A stretch of 64,000 nt of DNA from Aquanectria penicillioides (lineage: Eukaryota; Ascomycota; Sordariomycetes; Hypocreales; Nectriaceae): NCBI GenBank assembly GCA_003415625.1, contig PYIU01000001.1, positions 6,884,210 to 6,948,209 on the forward strand, read 5' to 3'. The notes under the pieces were generated by a model, which saw nothing but the letters and a program-made list of their open reading frames with translations, had not been told where the DNA came from and ran no database searches. The translations under genes were made by a program, and so were the position numbers. How positions within the stretch are numbered: position 1 is the first letter of the stretch; each line of letters starts with the position of its first letter. Shown piece after piece: positions 51,001 to 62,884 of the stretch.

Positions 51001-54000
51001 TTATAAAAAGCTTTTAGTAAAGATAGATTCCCTATTAGCTTCCTTAAAGTATATAGTAAGCCCTTTCTAAAAGCCCTTATTACTATTATTAATATAAGTA
51101 TTATATTTAAGTATTTTCTATATTGCTTTTACTATATAATTGCTATAATTATTCTTAAACCTAATAAAATAATAGCCTAAAAATATATAGTATTTAAATA
51201 GAGATCTATTTCCTTTTTTAGTATTATTAATAAAATAATAGAGTTAATAATAGCTTAATAAATAATAATAATAATAAAAAACCTAAATATACTTTTTAAT
51301 AGTTAAATAGAAAATAGACCCTAAAGGTCTATTAAGCTAGCCCTTATAGTTATAATAAAAGCAATATATATAATATAGGCTTATAGTAAAATAATATTGC
51401 TTTTTTAATTAAACTTTATTATAGCCTTTAATTTAATTAACTATAAAAGGCTTATTACTACCCTTTATAATTAAGGCTATTTATAGTAATTATTAGTTTA
51501 GCTTTTTAGCTATTTATTTAAGTATTTAGCGCACTTTTAGTTTAATAGTAAGTTCTTTAAACCTTATAGCATTAAAGTAGGGGTTCTATAGAGATTGCTA
51601 CTCTTCTCTATTCTCTTTATTCTATTTATATTAAGGCTTTATATAGCACTTTAAGAAATCCTTAAAATTATAATAATTAAATTTATTAATAATATAAATA
51701 TATTTATATTTAAGAAAAATATAATAAAGATTTAGGCTTAACTTAAAGCTATATAAATAATATATATATTTTAGGCCTTTATTAATAGTATAACCTTTAA
51801 ACTTATTAAAGCCTAACTCTTTTATTTTTTTTATTAATATTAAGGGCATTAAGTTTAACTAACCCTTATCTATAATACAATTTAGCTATAAGAATTATAC
51901 TATTTCTTTAGGTTATAGCTATATAGAAAGCTACTTTAAGGCCTATATATCTTTAAGCTTAAGGGAAAACTTAAGCACTAAAGGCAGGCCCTTACTATCC
52001 TTACAGTAAGTATATAGGGAGTAAACCTTAAGGCTGCCTGCATAATATATATATATATAATTAGGTTTACTATTGCCTATAGCACTAATATATACTATTC
52101 CTTAGCAAAAAGGGGCAAAAATCTAAAAGGGATTGCTAAAGCTCTATTTATTAAATAGATTTAAGCCCTTTATATTATAAAGGAAGGCTATAAGGCCACT
52201 TTAATTAAATTGCTAAAAAGTAAGCTTAAAATCCCTTTATTTAATATATACCTTAATAAATAATTTACTTAATTTTAGGGCTAGCTTTAAGCTTAAGGCA
52301 TTAAAAAACTTATTTTCTTTATAGCTATATTAATAATATAATAGATTTATTATTATTACTATAATAGCCTTTAGTATAAATTAATATAAAAATATAAGAA
52401 ATAGTTAATTAATTAGCTCTTTAATAGAGAATATAAAAAGGACTAAAAGTTAATTAAGGATTAAGTATTAATTAATTAAAGGCATTAATAGAAATAAGCT
52501 AAATATAAGTTTTATAAATATTATATAAATAATAAAATAAAAGTAACTAAAGTCTTTTTATTTTATATAAAGAAAAAGACTATTTATCTTTATAAAAGAC
52601 TTAAGAAGTATAAAAGCTCTTTATTTATTTAAATATAAATAGAATATATTAAGCTTTAGGGATTCCTTTTCTAAAGAAAAGTCCTTAAAGTAAGTATACC
52701 TTAATACTAATATAGAAATGCTATTAAAACAGTTAGTTATATTATACTATATTGCCTGCTTTATTTAAGCTAAAGGGAATCCCTATTTAATTTGCCTTAT
52801 AATCTTTTTAAGCTTAAGTAATATCTATTTAAAGCCTAAACTATATACTGCTTTATTAAATAGCTAGCCTATTTATATATTATATTATATTATAAACTAG
52901 CTATTAAGCTATATTTAGTCTAAAATATATCTATTTATATATTACCTTTACCTTTTAGTAACTCTTTTATTTAAGCATTTTAATCCCTTTATTAAAAGGG
53001 AAGTTAATACATTTAAAAAAACCCCTTTTAAAAGAGGGAAAAAACTAGCCTATTATATAAATAATATACTAAAGCCTGCCCCTTTAATAATTAGGTCTCT
53101 ATTTTATCCCTATTTTAAACCTAACTTTTATTTATTGCTATATTTAATCTATACCTATCTATTTTAATAATATTATTTACTTTAAGTCTATATTCTCTTT
53201 AAAAGATATAAGATCTATTTTATTCTCTTTACTATTCTTTTTATTATTCTTCTTTTTATCCTTAAGCCCTTTTTACTTTAATCCTTTTTTAGCTTTATTT
53301 AAGCTTAAGCTATTACTTAAAAAATTATATTAAACTTTAGTATTTATTACTAATATTAGCTAATATAAACCTATATTAAAACTAATTTAATCTATTATTA
53401 CTATTACTTTTTAGTATTATCTATCCTTAAGTAGCCTTAGCCCCTTTAATTAAAAAAGGCAATATAGCTATTAAGCTTTTAAAAGCTATAGCTATATAAT
53501 TAATTTTATTAATTAACTTATAAAGTTAATTAATATTAAGATTTATAGTTAAAACTATAAATATAGCTTAAAAGTATACTTAAATTGCCCTTCTTTTAGC
53601 TTAAATAGCTTTAGCCCCTAATTGCTAAAGCTTCTTTATTTAATAGATTGTATTAATAGTAAACTTAAATTAAAATTAAAAAGTACTTACTATAGCTATC
53701 CCCTTCTATAAAGCCACTATTAATACTTAAGCATTAGCCTTTATTAAATATAGTAATAGCTTATATAGCTTATATATATAGGCATAAGCTATATAGCTAT
53801 TAGCCTTAATATTTACTGCTATTAGCTACCTAAAGTTATAATAAAGGGATATAATTTATTAGCTTAATCCTAATATAAACCCTTCTTTTTATCTTTTGCT
53901 ATCTATATAATATATATAAAGTAGGGCAGATCCTACACTGCCCTTAAAGATAGCTTAGCACTTTTTGCCTTAATACAGCCAGCCTAGCATTTTAGCATCT

Positions 54001-54671
54001 ATATAAGTATTAATATAAAAACTATAATAGGCCTATAGTATATATAAACTATTATAATTATAGTTATAGTTATAGTTATAGTTATTATTATTATTATTGC
54101 TATTATTATTATTATTATTATTATTATATTATTATAGTTATTATTTTTAGCTATATATAATTAATATAAAATAGCAATAAAAATAGTAATTAGCGCTTAT
54201 ATAAGTTAAATATTCTATATAAATAATATATTAGTAAAGTATATACTTAAAGGCAATAAAAAGCTTTTATAGAGGTATATAAAAAAGAAAGAAAAGAAAA
54301 GAAATTAAATATATTTATAAAGATTAAAAAATAATAATAATAGCACTTAAATAACTAGCAATTAGCTAGCTACTAGCTAGCGCTAAATTGGCGCCCTACT
54401 TTCTATAATAGGCCTATAGTATAGATAATTTAGGCTTATTATAGGCCTTACTTTTACCTTACTTATTAACCCTATAATTAAGTAAATAGAATATTTTAGT
54501 AATAGCATTAAACTAACTTTTAATTTAATGCCTTTTTATAGAGGACCTATAATAAGCTTAATATTGTATTAAATAAAGGTTTTTACTTTATTAATATAGT
54601 TTTTTTCCTTTATTTATATAGTATAAAAGCACTATTTACCTTATAGGTCTATAGAGTATTAATAAATAAAA
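48068..54671 (+). mobile_element. Near full-length LINE, RIP-degraded (copy V)
   Basis: About 6.6 kb, from cctttgcccttagacttata to the terminus ggtctatagagtattaataaataaa. Relics in order: ORF1 with CCHC knuckle (about 49175-49215), endonuclease (about 49900-50060, reading KDFNLYYL), RT (about 51000-52100), C-terminal region with preserved patches (53930-54000), microsatellite (54055-54135) and hairpin (54407-54440). It retains somewhat more C/G than copy III, so it may be younger or less often hit. It appears to have inserted into the TTA microsatellite of copy IV. Antisense frame 51631-51849 is a shadow. Confidence 0.8.
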
Positions 54672-54672
54672 A

Positions 54673-54742
<70 letters not shown>

Positions 54743-55285
54743 TTTAATTATATATAATTAATATAAAATAGTAATAAAAATAGCAATTAGCGCTTATATA
54801 AATTAAATATTCTATATAAATAATATATTAATAAAGTATATACTTAAAGGCAATAAAAAGCTTTTATAGAGATATATAAAGAAAAAAGAAAAGAAAAGAA
54901 AATAAATATATTTATAAAAATTAAAAAATAATAATAATAATATTTAAATAGCTAATAGCTAGCTAGCTATTAGCTATTAGTATTAAATTAGCGCTTTACT
55001 TTTTGCAATAGGCCTATAGTATAGATAATTTAAGCCTATTATAGGCCTTACTTTTACTTTATTTATTAACTCTATAATTAAGTAAATAGGATATTTTAAT
55101 AGTAATATTAAATTAACTTTTAATTTAATGCTCTTTTATAAAGGATTTATATTAAGCTTAATATTATATTAAATAAAGGTTTTTATTCTATTAGTATTGT
55201 TTTTTCCTTTATTTATATAGTATAGAAGTACTATTTATTTTATAGATCTATAGAGTATTAATAAATAAATAAATAAATAAAGCTA
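54672..55285 (+). mobile_element. LINE 3' UTR piece, probably the distal end of copy IV
   Basis: Starts within TTA repeats (54672-54740) immediately after the tail of copy V and then runs through the 3' UTR, hairpin (55007-55040), terminus (about 55255) and TAAA tail. Joining it to 43653-48067 reconstitutes one LINE copy with a split microsatellite. Confidence 0.65.
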
Positions 55286-56479
55286 ATAATTTAATCTTTA
55301 TTATTAATATTATTATTATATTTTATTTATTAGCTTTTTAAAAGGTTATACTATTAAAAAGGCTTATAATAAATGCCTATAAGCTTTAATAGTTTAATAA
55401 ACTATTAATAAAATTAATATAAAAAGCTTTTAAAAGGCTATTATCTTTACTATTAGGCTTAGCTTTATATTATAAAAAAAGTCTTTATATTTATATAAAA
55501 TACTAAAGGACTTAATCTATAGCTTTATAATACTTAAGCTTTAGGTTTTAATTAAATTATATTAGTTTATTTATTATAAAAGCAATATTTAATTAAATTA
55601 TAATTATAATATATATAATAGTTTTAACTTTCTATTAATATAAATTAATTAATTATAGAGTTATATTACTATTAAATAAAAGAGCTCTTTAAGTACTATT
55701 AAAGTCTTATACTTACAGTTTAATAAGAAATTAATAAATAATTAATAGGCTTTATTTATATAAATAGATTAAAAAAGCTAAAACTATTAAATTATTTAAT
55801 TATAAATAATTTTAATACTTAAGAATTAATAAAAGTATTTATTTCTTTTAATATAGTAAAGTTTCTAAAGGGATTTAATTAGCTTAATTGCCTTACTTTT
55901 TAAAGTTTTAAATAATAAAAAATGCAATTATTTATATAAAAAAAGAAAATAACTTCTTTATATAGCTAATAGTAATCTTTATTTAATATTTAATAAAAGC
56001 TTAATAAATATAGGCCTTTTTTAAGAATATTAATATTATAAAACTTTTTTATTCAAGGCTATATAAGGCCTTATAAAGCTTAAAAATAATATTAGATTTT
56101 TAGTATTTAATTAATATTTCTATATAAATATCTTTATTAAGGTCTATATATATAAAGGCATTAACTATATTATATTGCAATATCTTATAGTTAAAGTAAT
56201 TAGCTAAAGCTATAAGGATTTAAAATAATATTTTAGCTAAAATAGCTATATAAATATTTTATTTATCTTTTAATTATTAATTGCTATAAATTATTAATTA
56301 TACCTTAATCTTAATAAAGTAGCTATATTTATTAAGTTTATATATATATATTTAATAATAGTTAAGCATTTAATAACTATTTATTGCTACTTTAGCTACT
56401 TTAATCTATAAGCTTGCTTTTTTATAGCTTTAAAAGTAAAAGGTTTTAATTGCAATTAGCTAATCTTTATATAGATATT
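55286..56479. other. AT-rich region, content unassigned
   Basis: RIP-like AT-rich DNA between the LINE tail and the inverted copy of family X. It may be the rest of that family, because the equivalent part of copy 1 was cut off by the LINE at 9980 and cannot be compared. No protein domain was recognised in either strand. Confidence 0.4.
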
Positions 56480-58075
56480 TATTTATTTAAATATAAAGGC
56501 TAAAAAGCTACTTTAATAAATATTAAAGTATTTTAGTAAATAATCTATTTATAAAGGGGTTTTTTTTTATATAAAATAATATTATTATATATATAATTAA
56601 AAAAGTAAATTAAGCTTTTTTTTATTAGCTTTAGTAAAAAGCTAATTAAATTACCTTTTTTAATTTAATAGAAGTATTTATAATGCTTTTACCCTTATAG
56701 GCTGCCTATTAAAAATATAGCTTTAAATAATATTTTAAGTATTATTCTTTTAAAGATAATTTAATAAGTATTTAATAGCTTTATTTCTTTAATATTATTA
56801 TTATTTTATTGCCTTTATCCCTTTATATTTAGGCAAATAGCTAAAGTATAAAAAAAGGCTAATAGAAATAATTATAAAGATATAAAAATAACTTTAAATT
56901 TAAAAATAATATAAATAGATTATTTAATAAAAATTTAATAAATATTTACTTTTTTTTATTAGCCTTGTTATATTTTAAACTATTAAAATTAAATAAAATT
57001 CTATTTAATTTTTTATTTAAAAGCTATAATAATTATAATAAAGATTTCTTTATTGCTATAAATAGCTTTTAAATGCATTTTTATATTACTTTTAAGTTTT
57101 CCTTTAGTAAATTATTCTAAAGGCTCTTTAAATATCTATTAAATAATTAATCTTTATTAAAAATTATATCTTTTAAAGTTATTACCTTCTTTTATAATAA
57201 GTTTTAAATTTAAAAGGAATTACTTAATATATACTTTATAAGGAGTTTAATTTAAATTTATAAACTTTACTTTTAGAAATAGTTATAATAAAGCTATATA
57301 ATTATAAATAAAATAAAATAAATTTTACTATATTATTAATATAATATTATAAATAAAATACTTTATAAAAAGACTTTTAGCTTTAATAAGTATTTAATAA
57401 ATAATTATAAAAATAAATAGCTATTGTAATAATTTCTTACTAAAAGTATATTAAAAGCTTAATTATTATTTATATTATACAGCTTTTTTTAATAATAATT
57501 ATTATAATATATTTTATATTTTTATTTTAAGCTTAAATATTTAATATAAAGAACTTATATTAAATCTTTATTATTTTTATTTTAATAGCTATTTAATAAT
57601 AGATTATTAAAAGCTTATTATTATATTTAAAGACCTTTATTATAGCTTTATATTATATTTTTATTATTTTAATAAAGCTTATAAAAGTAATTTAAATTAT
57701 AAATATTAATTAATTTATAATATAGTAATTTTATATATACCTAAAGGCTTAATCTATTATAATCTATTATAATCTATATTAATATATAGCCTTTATAATT
57801 TAGCTTTATTAAATAAAAATTAAAGGTAATTTACTTTTTTAGCTTTACCCTTATAGTAGCTTTTTAAAGAGTTTAATAAATTGCTTAATAAGCCTTTATT
57901 ACTTTATAGGCATTATAATTAACTATTATAATCCTTTAAGGGCCTTAAGGTTTATTTAGCTTTAGCTTAATGCTTTAAGCAATATTTAAAAGGTACTTAA
58001 AAATATTAAGGCTTAAATAATTAAATAATTAATATTATATATATAAATCCCTTTTAAAAAGCTTCTCTTAAATTT
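56480..58075 (-). repeat. Unassigned repeat family X, copy 2 (inverted)
   Basis: Reverse-complement match to 8363-9979 over about 1.6 kb, with small indels such as a triplicated aatctattat word at 57748-57776. The outer end near 58075 shares the TATATATTATA-AATTTAA-like start with copy 1, but block A is absent here. It is interrupted or bordered by the TIR transposon at 58139. Confidence 0.65.
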
Positions 58076-58140
58076 ATAATATATATTTTTAAATATAATA
58101 TTAAGCTAATAAATAATTAATAAATAGCACTTAAAGGGCG

Positions 58141-58235
58141 GCGAGCGTTATAGACACTGGATCCAGTGCGGATAAGATTATATAACTTTCTATATTGGAT
58201 TTAGTGCCATTAAAATTATCTTAGTTATAACCTTA
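58141..58235. repeat. Left 95-bp terminal inverted repeat
   Basis: Contains the perfect 14-bp palindrome CACTGGATCCAGTG (58155-58168) and a related word ttggatttagtg (58196-58206), so a TGGATCCAGTG-like motif occurs twice. Such subterminal repeats could be transposase-binding sites; that is inference. Confidence 0.85.
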
Positions 58236-61200
58236 ATGTATATACAAAAGGAATATCTCTTTTTCTATATTATAATAATATTAATTTATACTATCTTTTA
58301 GCAATAATAATATATTAAATATAGCTACTTTATATATATAATTTTTATAGATTAGTAATAAACCAATTTAGCTTAAGCTATAATAAATTTATAATGCATT
58401 ATTTTAATAATTTATAGTAAATCTATAGCTTACTTTATATAAATAAATTAATAATATTAATTAATATAATAAAAAGGTATATTTCCTTTATTCTTAAGTT
58501 AATAAATATTGCTTTAATATTTTATTTTTTATTAAATATATATTAAAATGCTTTAGTAGTTTTTATTTAGGTCTACTTTAATACTTTAATATTAATAAAA
58601 ATATATTATTCTATAAATAATAATATCTATAGAGTCTTATAGCTAATTGCTAATAATTAATAGCTTTAATTATATAGTTTTAGCTATTTAACTATAAACT
58701 TATTAAAACTTTAGTATTAATAGGCTTTATATACTTTATTAATAGATTTAACTTCCCTTAATGCTTTATATTAATAGAACTTTTAAGCTATTAAAATAGC
58801 TTATAATATTTAATATATACCTTAAGGTTTACCTTTTTTTAAGTGGCTATATCTATAGAGATATTATATTAAGGGTAAGTAATATATTAAGTATTTTTAA
58901 TAGTAGCTTTAGTAATAGCAATAATATTTTAATCTTAATATAAATTCTATATAAACTTATAATTAACTTTAATTAATAGATTAAGTATATTATAGATAAG
59001 AAATTATAATTTTAGGCATTAATTAACTATTTCTTACTATAGGTATAATAATATATAAATTAATAATTTAAAGATTAAAAAACTTAAGTATTTATATATA
59101 TAATATTAATTAAAATAGATATATTTAGTAGATTTAATAAAAAAGGCAATAAAACTATATTTAATATAGTATTATATATATATTTCTTTACTTTTATAAT
59201 ATTCTTTTTATAATATAATATTTTTTATAATAGTATTCTATAATTCCTATATATTTTACTGCCTTAAGAAAGGGTAATTTACTATTTTTAATGCTATATT
59301 CTTTTTAATTTATTTATTTTTAGCTTTATTTTAATTAAAATAATTTATTATTTTTTCCTTTTTTTATTCCCTTTTAATATTATTTTTAATATCCTTATAA
59401 TAACTCCCTATTTATTTATAGTTAAGATATTAATTATACTTTACTTTACTATACTATTAAGGCAACTCTATTGCCTTTTAATATACTTAATTAATTCTAT
59501 AAGCTCCTTAAGATAATATAGTATATTAAGTATTTTATGCCTTTTAGTATTATTAAAATATAGTATAAGGGTTATTAGCTTTTAATATAGGCATTAGATT
59601 TAATACTAAAGGAGATAGAATATATATTATTATATATATTATTATATATATTATAGTATATATTACTATTTTAGATACTAAAGATAAACCTAATAGTAAT
59701 AGTAAGAATAATAAATATATAATAAAGTAAGTTATTATATATATTATTATATATATTATTATATATATTATTATAAAGCTTTAAGTTAGTGCTTAAATAA
59801 AATATTAAGTAAAAGGTTAAATAAAAGCTTATAAAAGATAGTTATACTATAAGGGGCATGCTTTAAAGTTTATTTTATAGCCTTTAGTATAATACTTTAA
59901 ATAAATTAGCTATACCTTTAGTTATAGTGCCTTTTTAATTAATTTAAATATATAAAGTTCTTTTTATATACTTAATAGTAATAGTATTAATTAAGCTAAT
60001 ATTTAATTAAATTATTTAAAAGGCTTAATAATAAGCTAAAGTATTTTTAGGCAATAAAGATATTAATATAAATAGAAATAATATAGTTAAAGGGAAATAT
60101 TTTAGTTTAATAATAACTTAATAATATAAGTATAAAGTAAATTAAAAGTTTAAATAAAAGCCTTAATATAAATAAAAGAATTTTATAATAGTAATTTCTA
60201 TTAGGCATTAACTATTTATAAGGCTTTATATAATATTTAACTATAAATATTGCTAAATAATATATTAAATATATTAAAAGAGATAGAAATATTCTATTAT
60301 ATTTAATTTACTTTAAGCTTATTAAGTTAATTTAATAGTATAAATTTAATAATTCTTTATGCCTTAAAAAGATTAATCTATAAGGATTTTAAATATACTT
60401 TAATAAAATAATAAATGCCTTTAACCCTTAAGGTAGTATATTAATTATAGTAAAGGTATTTATTAATCTATACTTTAATAAATCTCTTTTTATAGAGATT
60501 TAGCTATATTTACTTTAAGTAATTTACTTTATTAATATAATTTAAAAGATAATATTTTTATAATTTATTAAGTTTTTTATTATATATCTCTTTAATTAAT
60601 AAAGCAATAATATAATATTAAAAGAAATATAATTTATTTTACTTTTCTTACCCTTAAGGATTAATTTTATTTTATATAAACTTAAGTATATAATAAGCTA
60701 TAATAGCTTTATTAATATATTATAGGTATAAAAGTAAGATTAACTTAAAGAAATAAAATAAAATAGTATTTATATAGATAAAATAATAATCTATAAAAAC
60801 TATAAATAAAAGATTTATTTTATAAAGTTTATATATATTATATAATTGCCTTAAAGCTTAAATAAAGTTATTTTCTTTTTTACTATTAAGGAAAATAAAT
60901 ATAATATAAAATAAATATTAATAAATATTAATACTAATAATATTAAGAAAAGATATTCTATATTTATTAATCTTATATATATAGTTTAATATAAATACCT
61001 TAAGATAAAGCTTAAAGTATTTTAATAATTATAGATATATAAATAGTATAGCTATTACTTTATTAATTTTATTAAAATATATTTAACTTTAAAAGCTATT
61101 ATTTTTTAATTTATTAATAAAAGTATATATATTACTTTAGCCTTTAGTAAGTTTTTACTTACTTTATATAATATAATTATAAATATTTTATTATATTATA

Positions 61201-61765
61201 ATTATATTTAATATTATTTATAAATAAAATTTAATTTTCTTTAGTTTAATATTAATATTAATAAATTATTAAATTATTAATTCTTTAAATCTTATAAGCT
61301 AATAATATACTAAATATACCTTTAGACTAAAGCTAAGCTTATAATTATATATATTAAAGCTATTATTAAAATAGTACCTTAAACTCTATATAGTATTATA
61401 TAAGCTTTACTTTATAATAATAAAAAAGCAATAATTTATATATTTTAATTTATTAACCTAAAACTATTTTTAATAGAGATTTTAAAATACTTTTTAATAT
61501 AATTATAATTAAATTTAATATTAATTCTATAATTTATACTCTTTTTAAACCTTTTTATTATAAAGGCATAATCTTATAATACTGCCTAAATATTAATTAC
61601 TATATATAGTTCCTTTTATAAGCTATATTAAGCTTCTAAAGGAAGAATATTATTAGAGAAGCAAGTAGGAGGCTATATTGGATTTATTGCATTTACTGTA
61701 GCAAAAGAGAGCTATTATGGATTAAATTAATAGCATTAATTGTCAATTGGGATGAAAATGCCTTA

Positions 61766-61860
61766 TAAGGTTATGACTAAAATGATCTTAATGGCACTGG
61801 ATCCAATATGGAAAGTTATATAATCTTATTTGCATTGGATTTGGTGTCTGTAATGCTTGC
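61766..61860. repeat. Right 95-bp terminal inverted repeat
   Basis: Inverted partner of 58141-58235. Includes cactggatccaatatgg (61796-61811) and gcattggatttggtg (61832-61846), the mutated counterparts of the palindromic motifs in the left TIR. It is followed directly by the second cttaaaggg. Confidence 0.85.
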
Positions 61861-61869
61861 CTTAAAGGG

Positions 61870-62199
61870 CTAATAACTCTTTTTTATTTAAATATATATA
61901 TTTTAAAAGAATTACCTTTTTATTAATAAAAAAAGGCTTTTTAATTATTTTAAAATTAATATAAAGCTAAAAGTTTTAAATAATAGCTTTTATTTTTAAA
62001 GTTAAATATTAAAGAATTTAATTATTATTAATAATTAATTTAATAAAAATAATTAAATTATTATTATTAAATAGCTAATACTTAATTAGCAATTTAAATA
62101 AAAAAATATATAAATAGTAAAAGTATATAGTATATATTTAACTATTAATTATTAAATAGCTTATATAATTAATTAATAATCTTAAATATATATATATAT
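61870..62199. other. AT-rich spacer, nothing recognised
   Basis: RIP-like AT-rich DNA right of the TIR transposon; no gene or repeat partner was seen. Confidence 0.5.
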
Positions 62200-62480
62200 T
62201 GTATATATCTTTACTTTAGCTTCTGCCTCTTAAGGTTAAGGAGGTCTATTTTTCCTTTTCTTCCTAATATAGGCTAGCTGACTGGAGGCTTGGCGAGCCT
62301 TCTTTAAGTTGGTTCTAACAACCCTTTATTTCTCATATAACTCCCTAAAGCCCTAGTGTTCTAACATGCCTCCAATTCAACAATTATATCCTTAAATATA
62401 TATAAATAGCTTTAAATTAAACTATTACTATAGGAGCATTGGTTTAAGGGAGGTATATTAAAAAGAATAGAATATTGGCC
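62200..62480 (-). repeat. Possible LTR-like scrap at the heterochromatin edge
   Basis: A moderate-GC stretch that on the minus strand contains TGTTAGAACACTAGGGC (62366 downward) and again TTGTTAGAACCAACTT (about 62318 downward), preceded by a purine-rich ttggaggca. TGTTAGA starts and a preceding purine tract are seen in fungal LTR elements, but no partner LTR is present in the window, so the call is weak. Confidence 0.25.
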
Positions 62481-62483
62481 TTA

Positions 62484-62575
62484 GCATTTACTAAAGTCCA
62501 GTTTTATACTTAAAATACTAGGCATATAGGATATAGTATAATCCACTAAAGGACACTCCTTTTTCCCCTTTCTAG
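62484..62575 (+). repeat. Fragment resembling the Copia-associated sequence at 25312
   Basis: Shares agtccagttttata with 25320-25333 and then a looser series (atagg, gatatag, cctttt) in the same order. It marks the last transposon-like sequence before normal-composition DNA. Confidence 0.4.
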
Positions 62576-62579
62576 CTTA

Positions 62580-62884
62580 GACAATATAATCAAGACTGGT
62601 TGCGATAACTGTGGCGTGACCCTATCACCATAACTAGTATTTTAGGTGTGGAACCAGACTTCAGTGAATGTCGGTGCTGACATTCCGTTCCTTCTAACAA
62701 CATCCCTCTTGTTGCTCGTCCTTTCAAACTCCCCACCCCACTTTCACCGCCTTTCGACCACTCCGGCAGAAAATGCAGATCCACTTTTCTTTTTCGTTCG
62801 CATGGAAAAGTGAAAAAAAAAAACTACGACTATGGGTGATGGATAGTTACTTCTTGCTTTGCTACTGTCACCTAATTCACACCA
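62580..62884 (+). promoter_or_regulatory. Upstream region and presumed 5' leader of ERB1
   Basis: The first normal-composition DNA in the window. It contains a pyrimidine-rich stretch (62685-62760), an A-tract tgaaaaaaaaaaac (62811-62824) and two upstream ATGs: a 4-codon frame at 62832-62846 and a 19-codon frame at 62839-62898 that overlaps the ERB1 start in another frame. Whether these lie in the mRNA is unknown, because no transcription start can be placed. An antisense frame at 62590-62784 looks accidental. Confidence 0.5.

Larger units (their letters stand above)
58139..61860. mobile_element. TIR DNA transposon, 3.7 kb, 95-bp TIRs, 9-bp TSD
   Basis: 58141-58235 and the reverse complement of 61766-61860 align without gaps over 95 bp and differ at 16 positions, all transitions. 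The 9-mer cttaaaggg flanks the element at 58130-58138 and 61861-61869; two extra bases (cg, 58139-58140) lie between the left duplication and the aligned TIR. TIR length and a 9-bp duplication fit Mutator-like elements better than Tc1/mariner (TA) elements. The interior is strongly degraded, and neither strand gave a transposase I could recognise. Confidence 0.8.

Noticed and set aside
62590..62784. 64-codon minus-strand frame upstream of ERB1
   Set aside because: No domain or codon bias, and it occupies the presumed ERB1 promoter/leader; short enough to arise by chance in normal-GC DNA.
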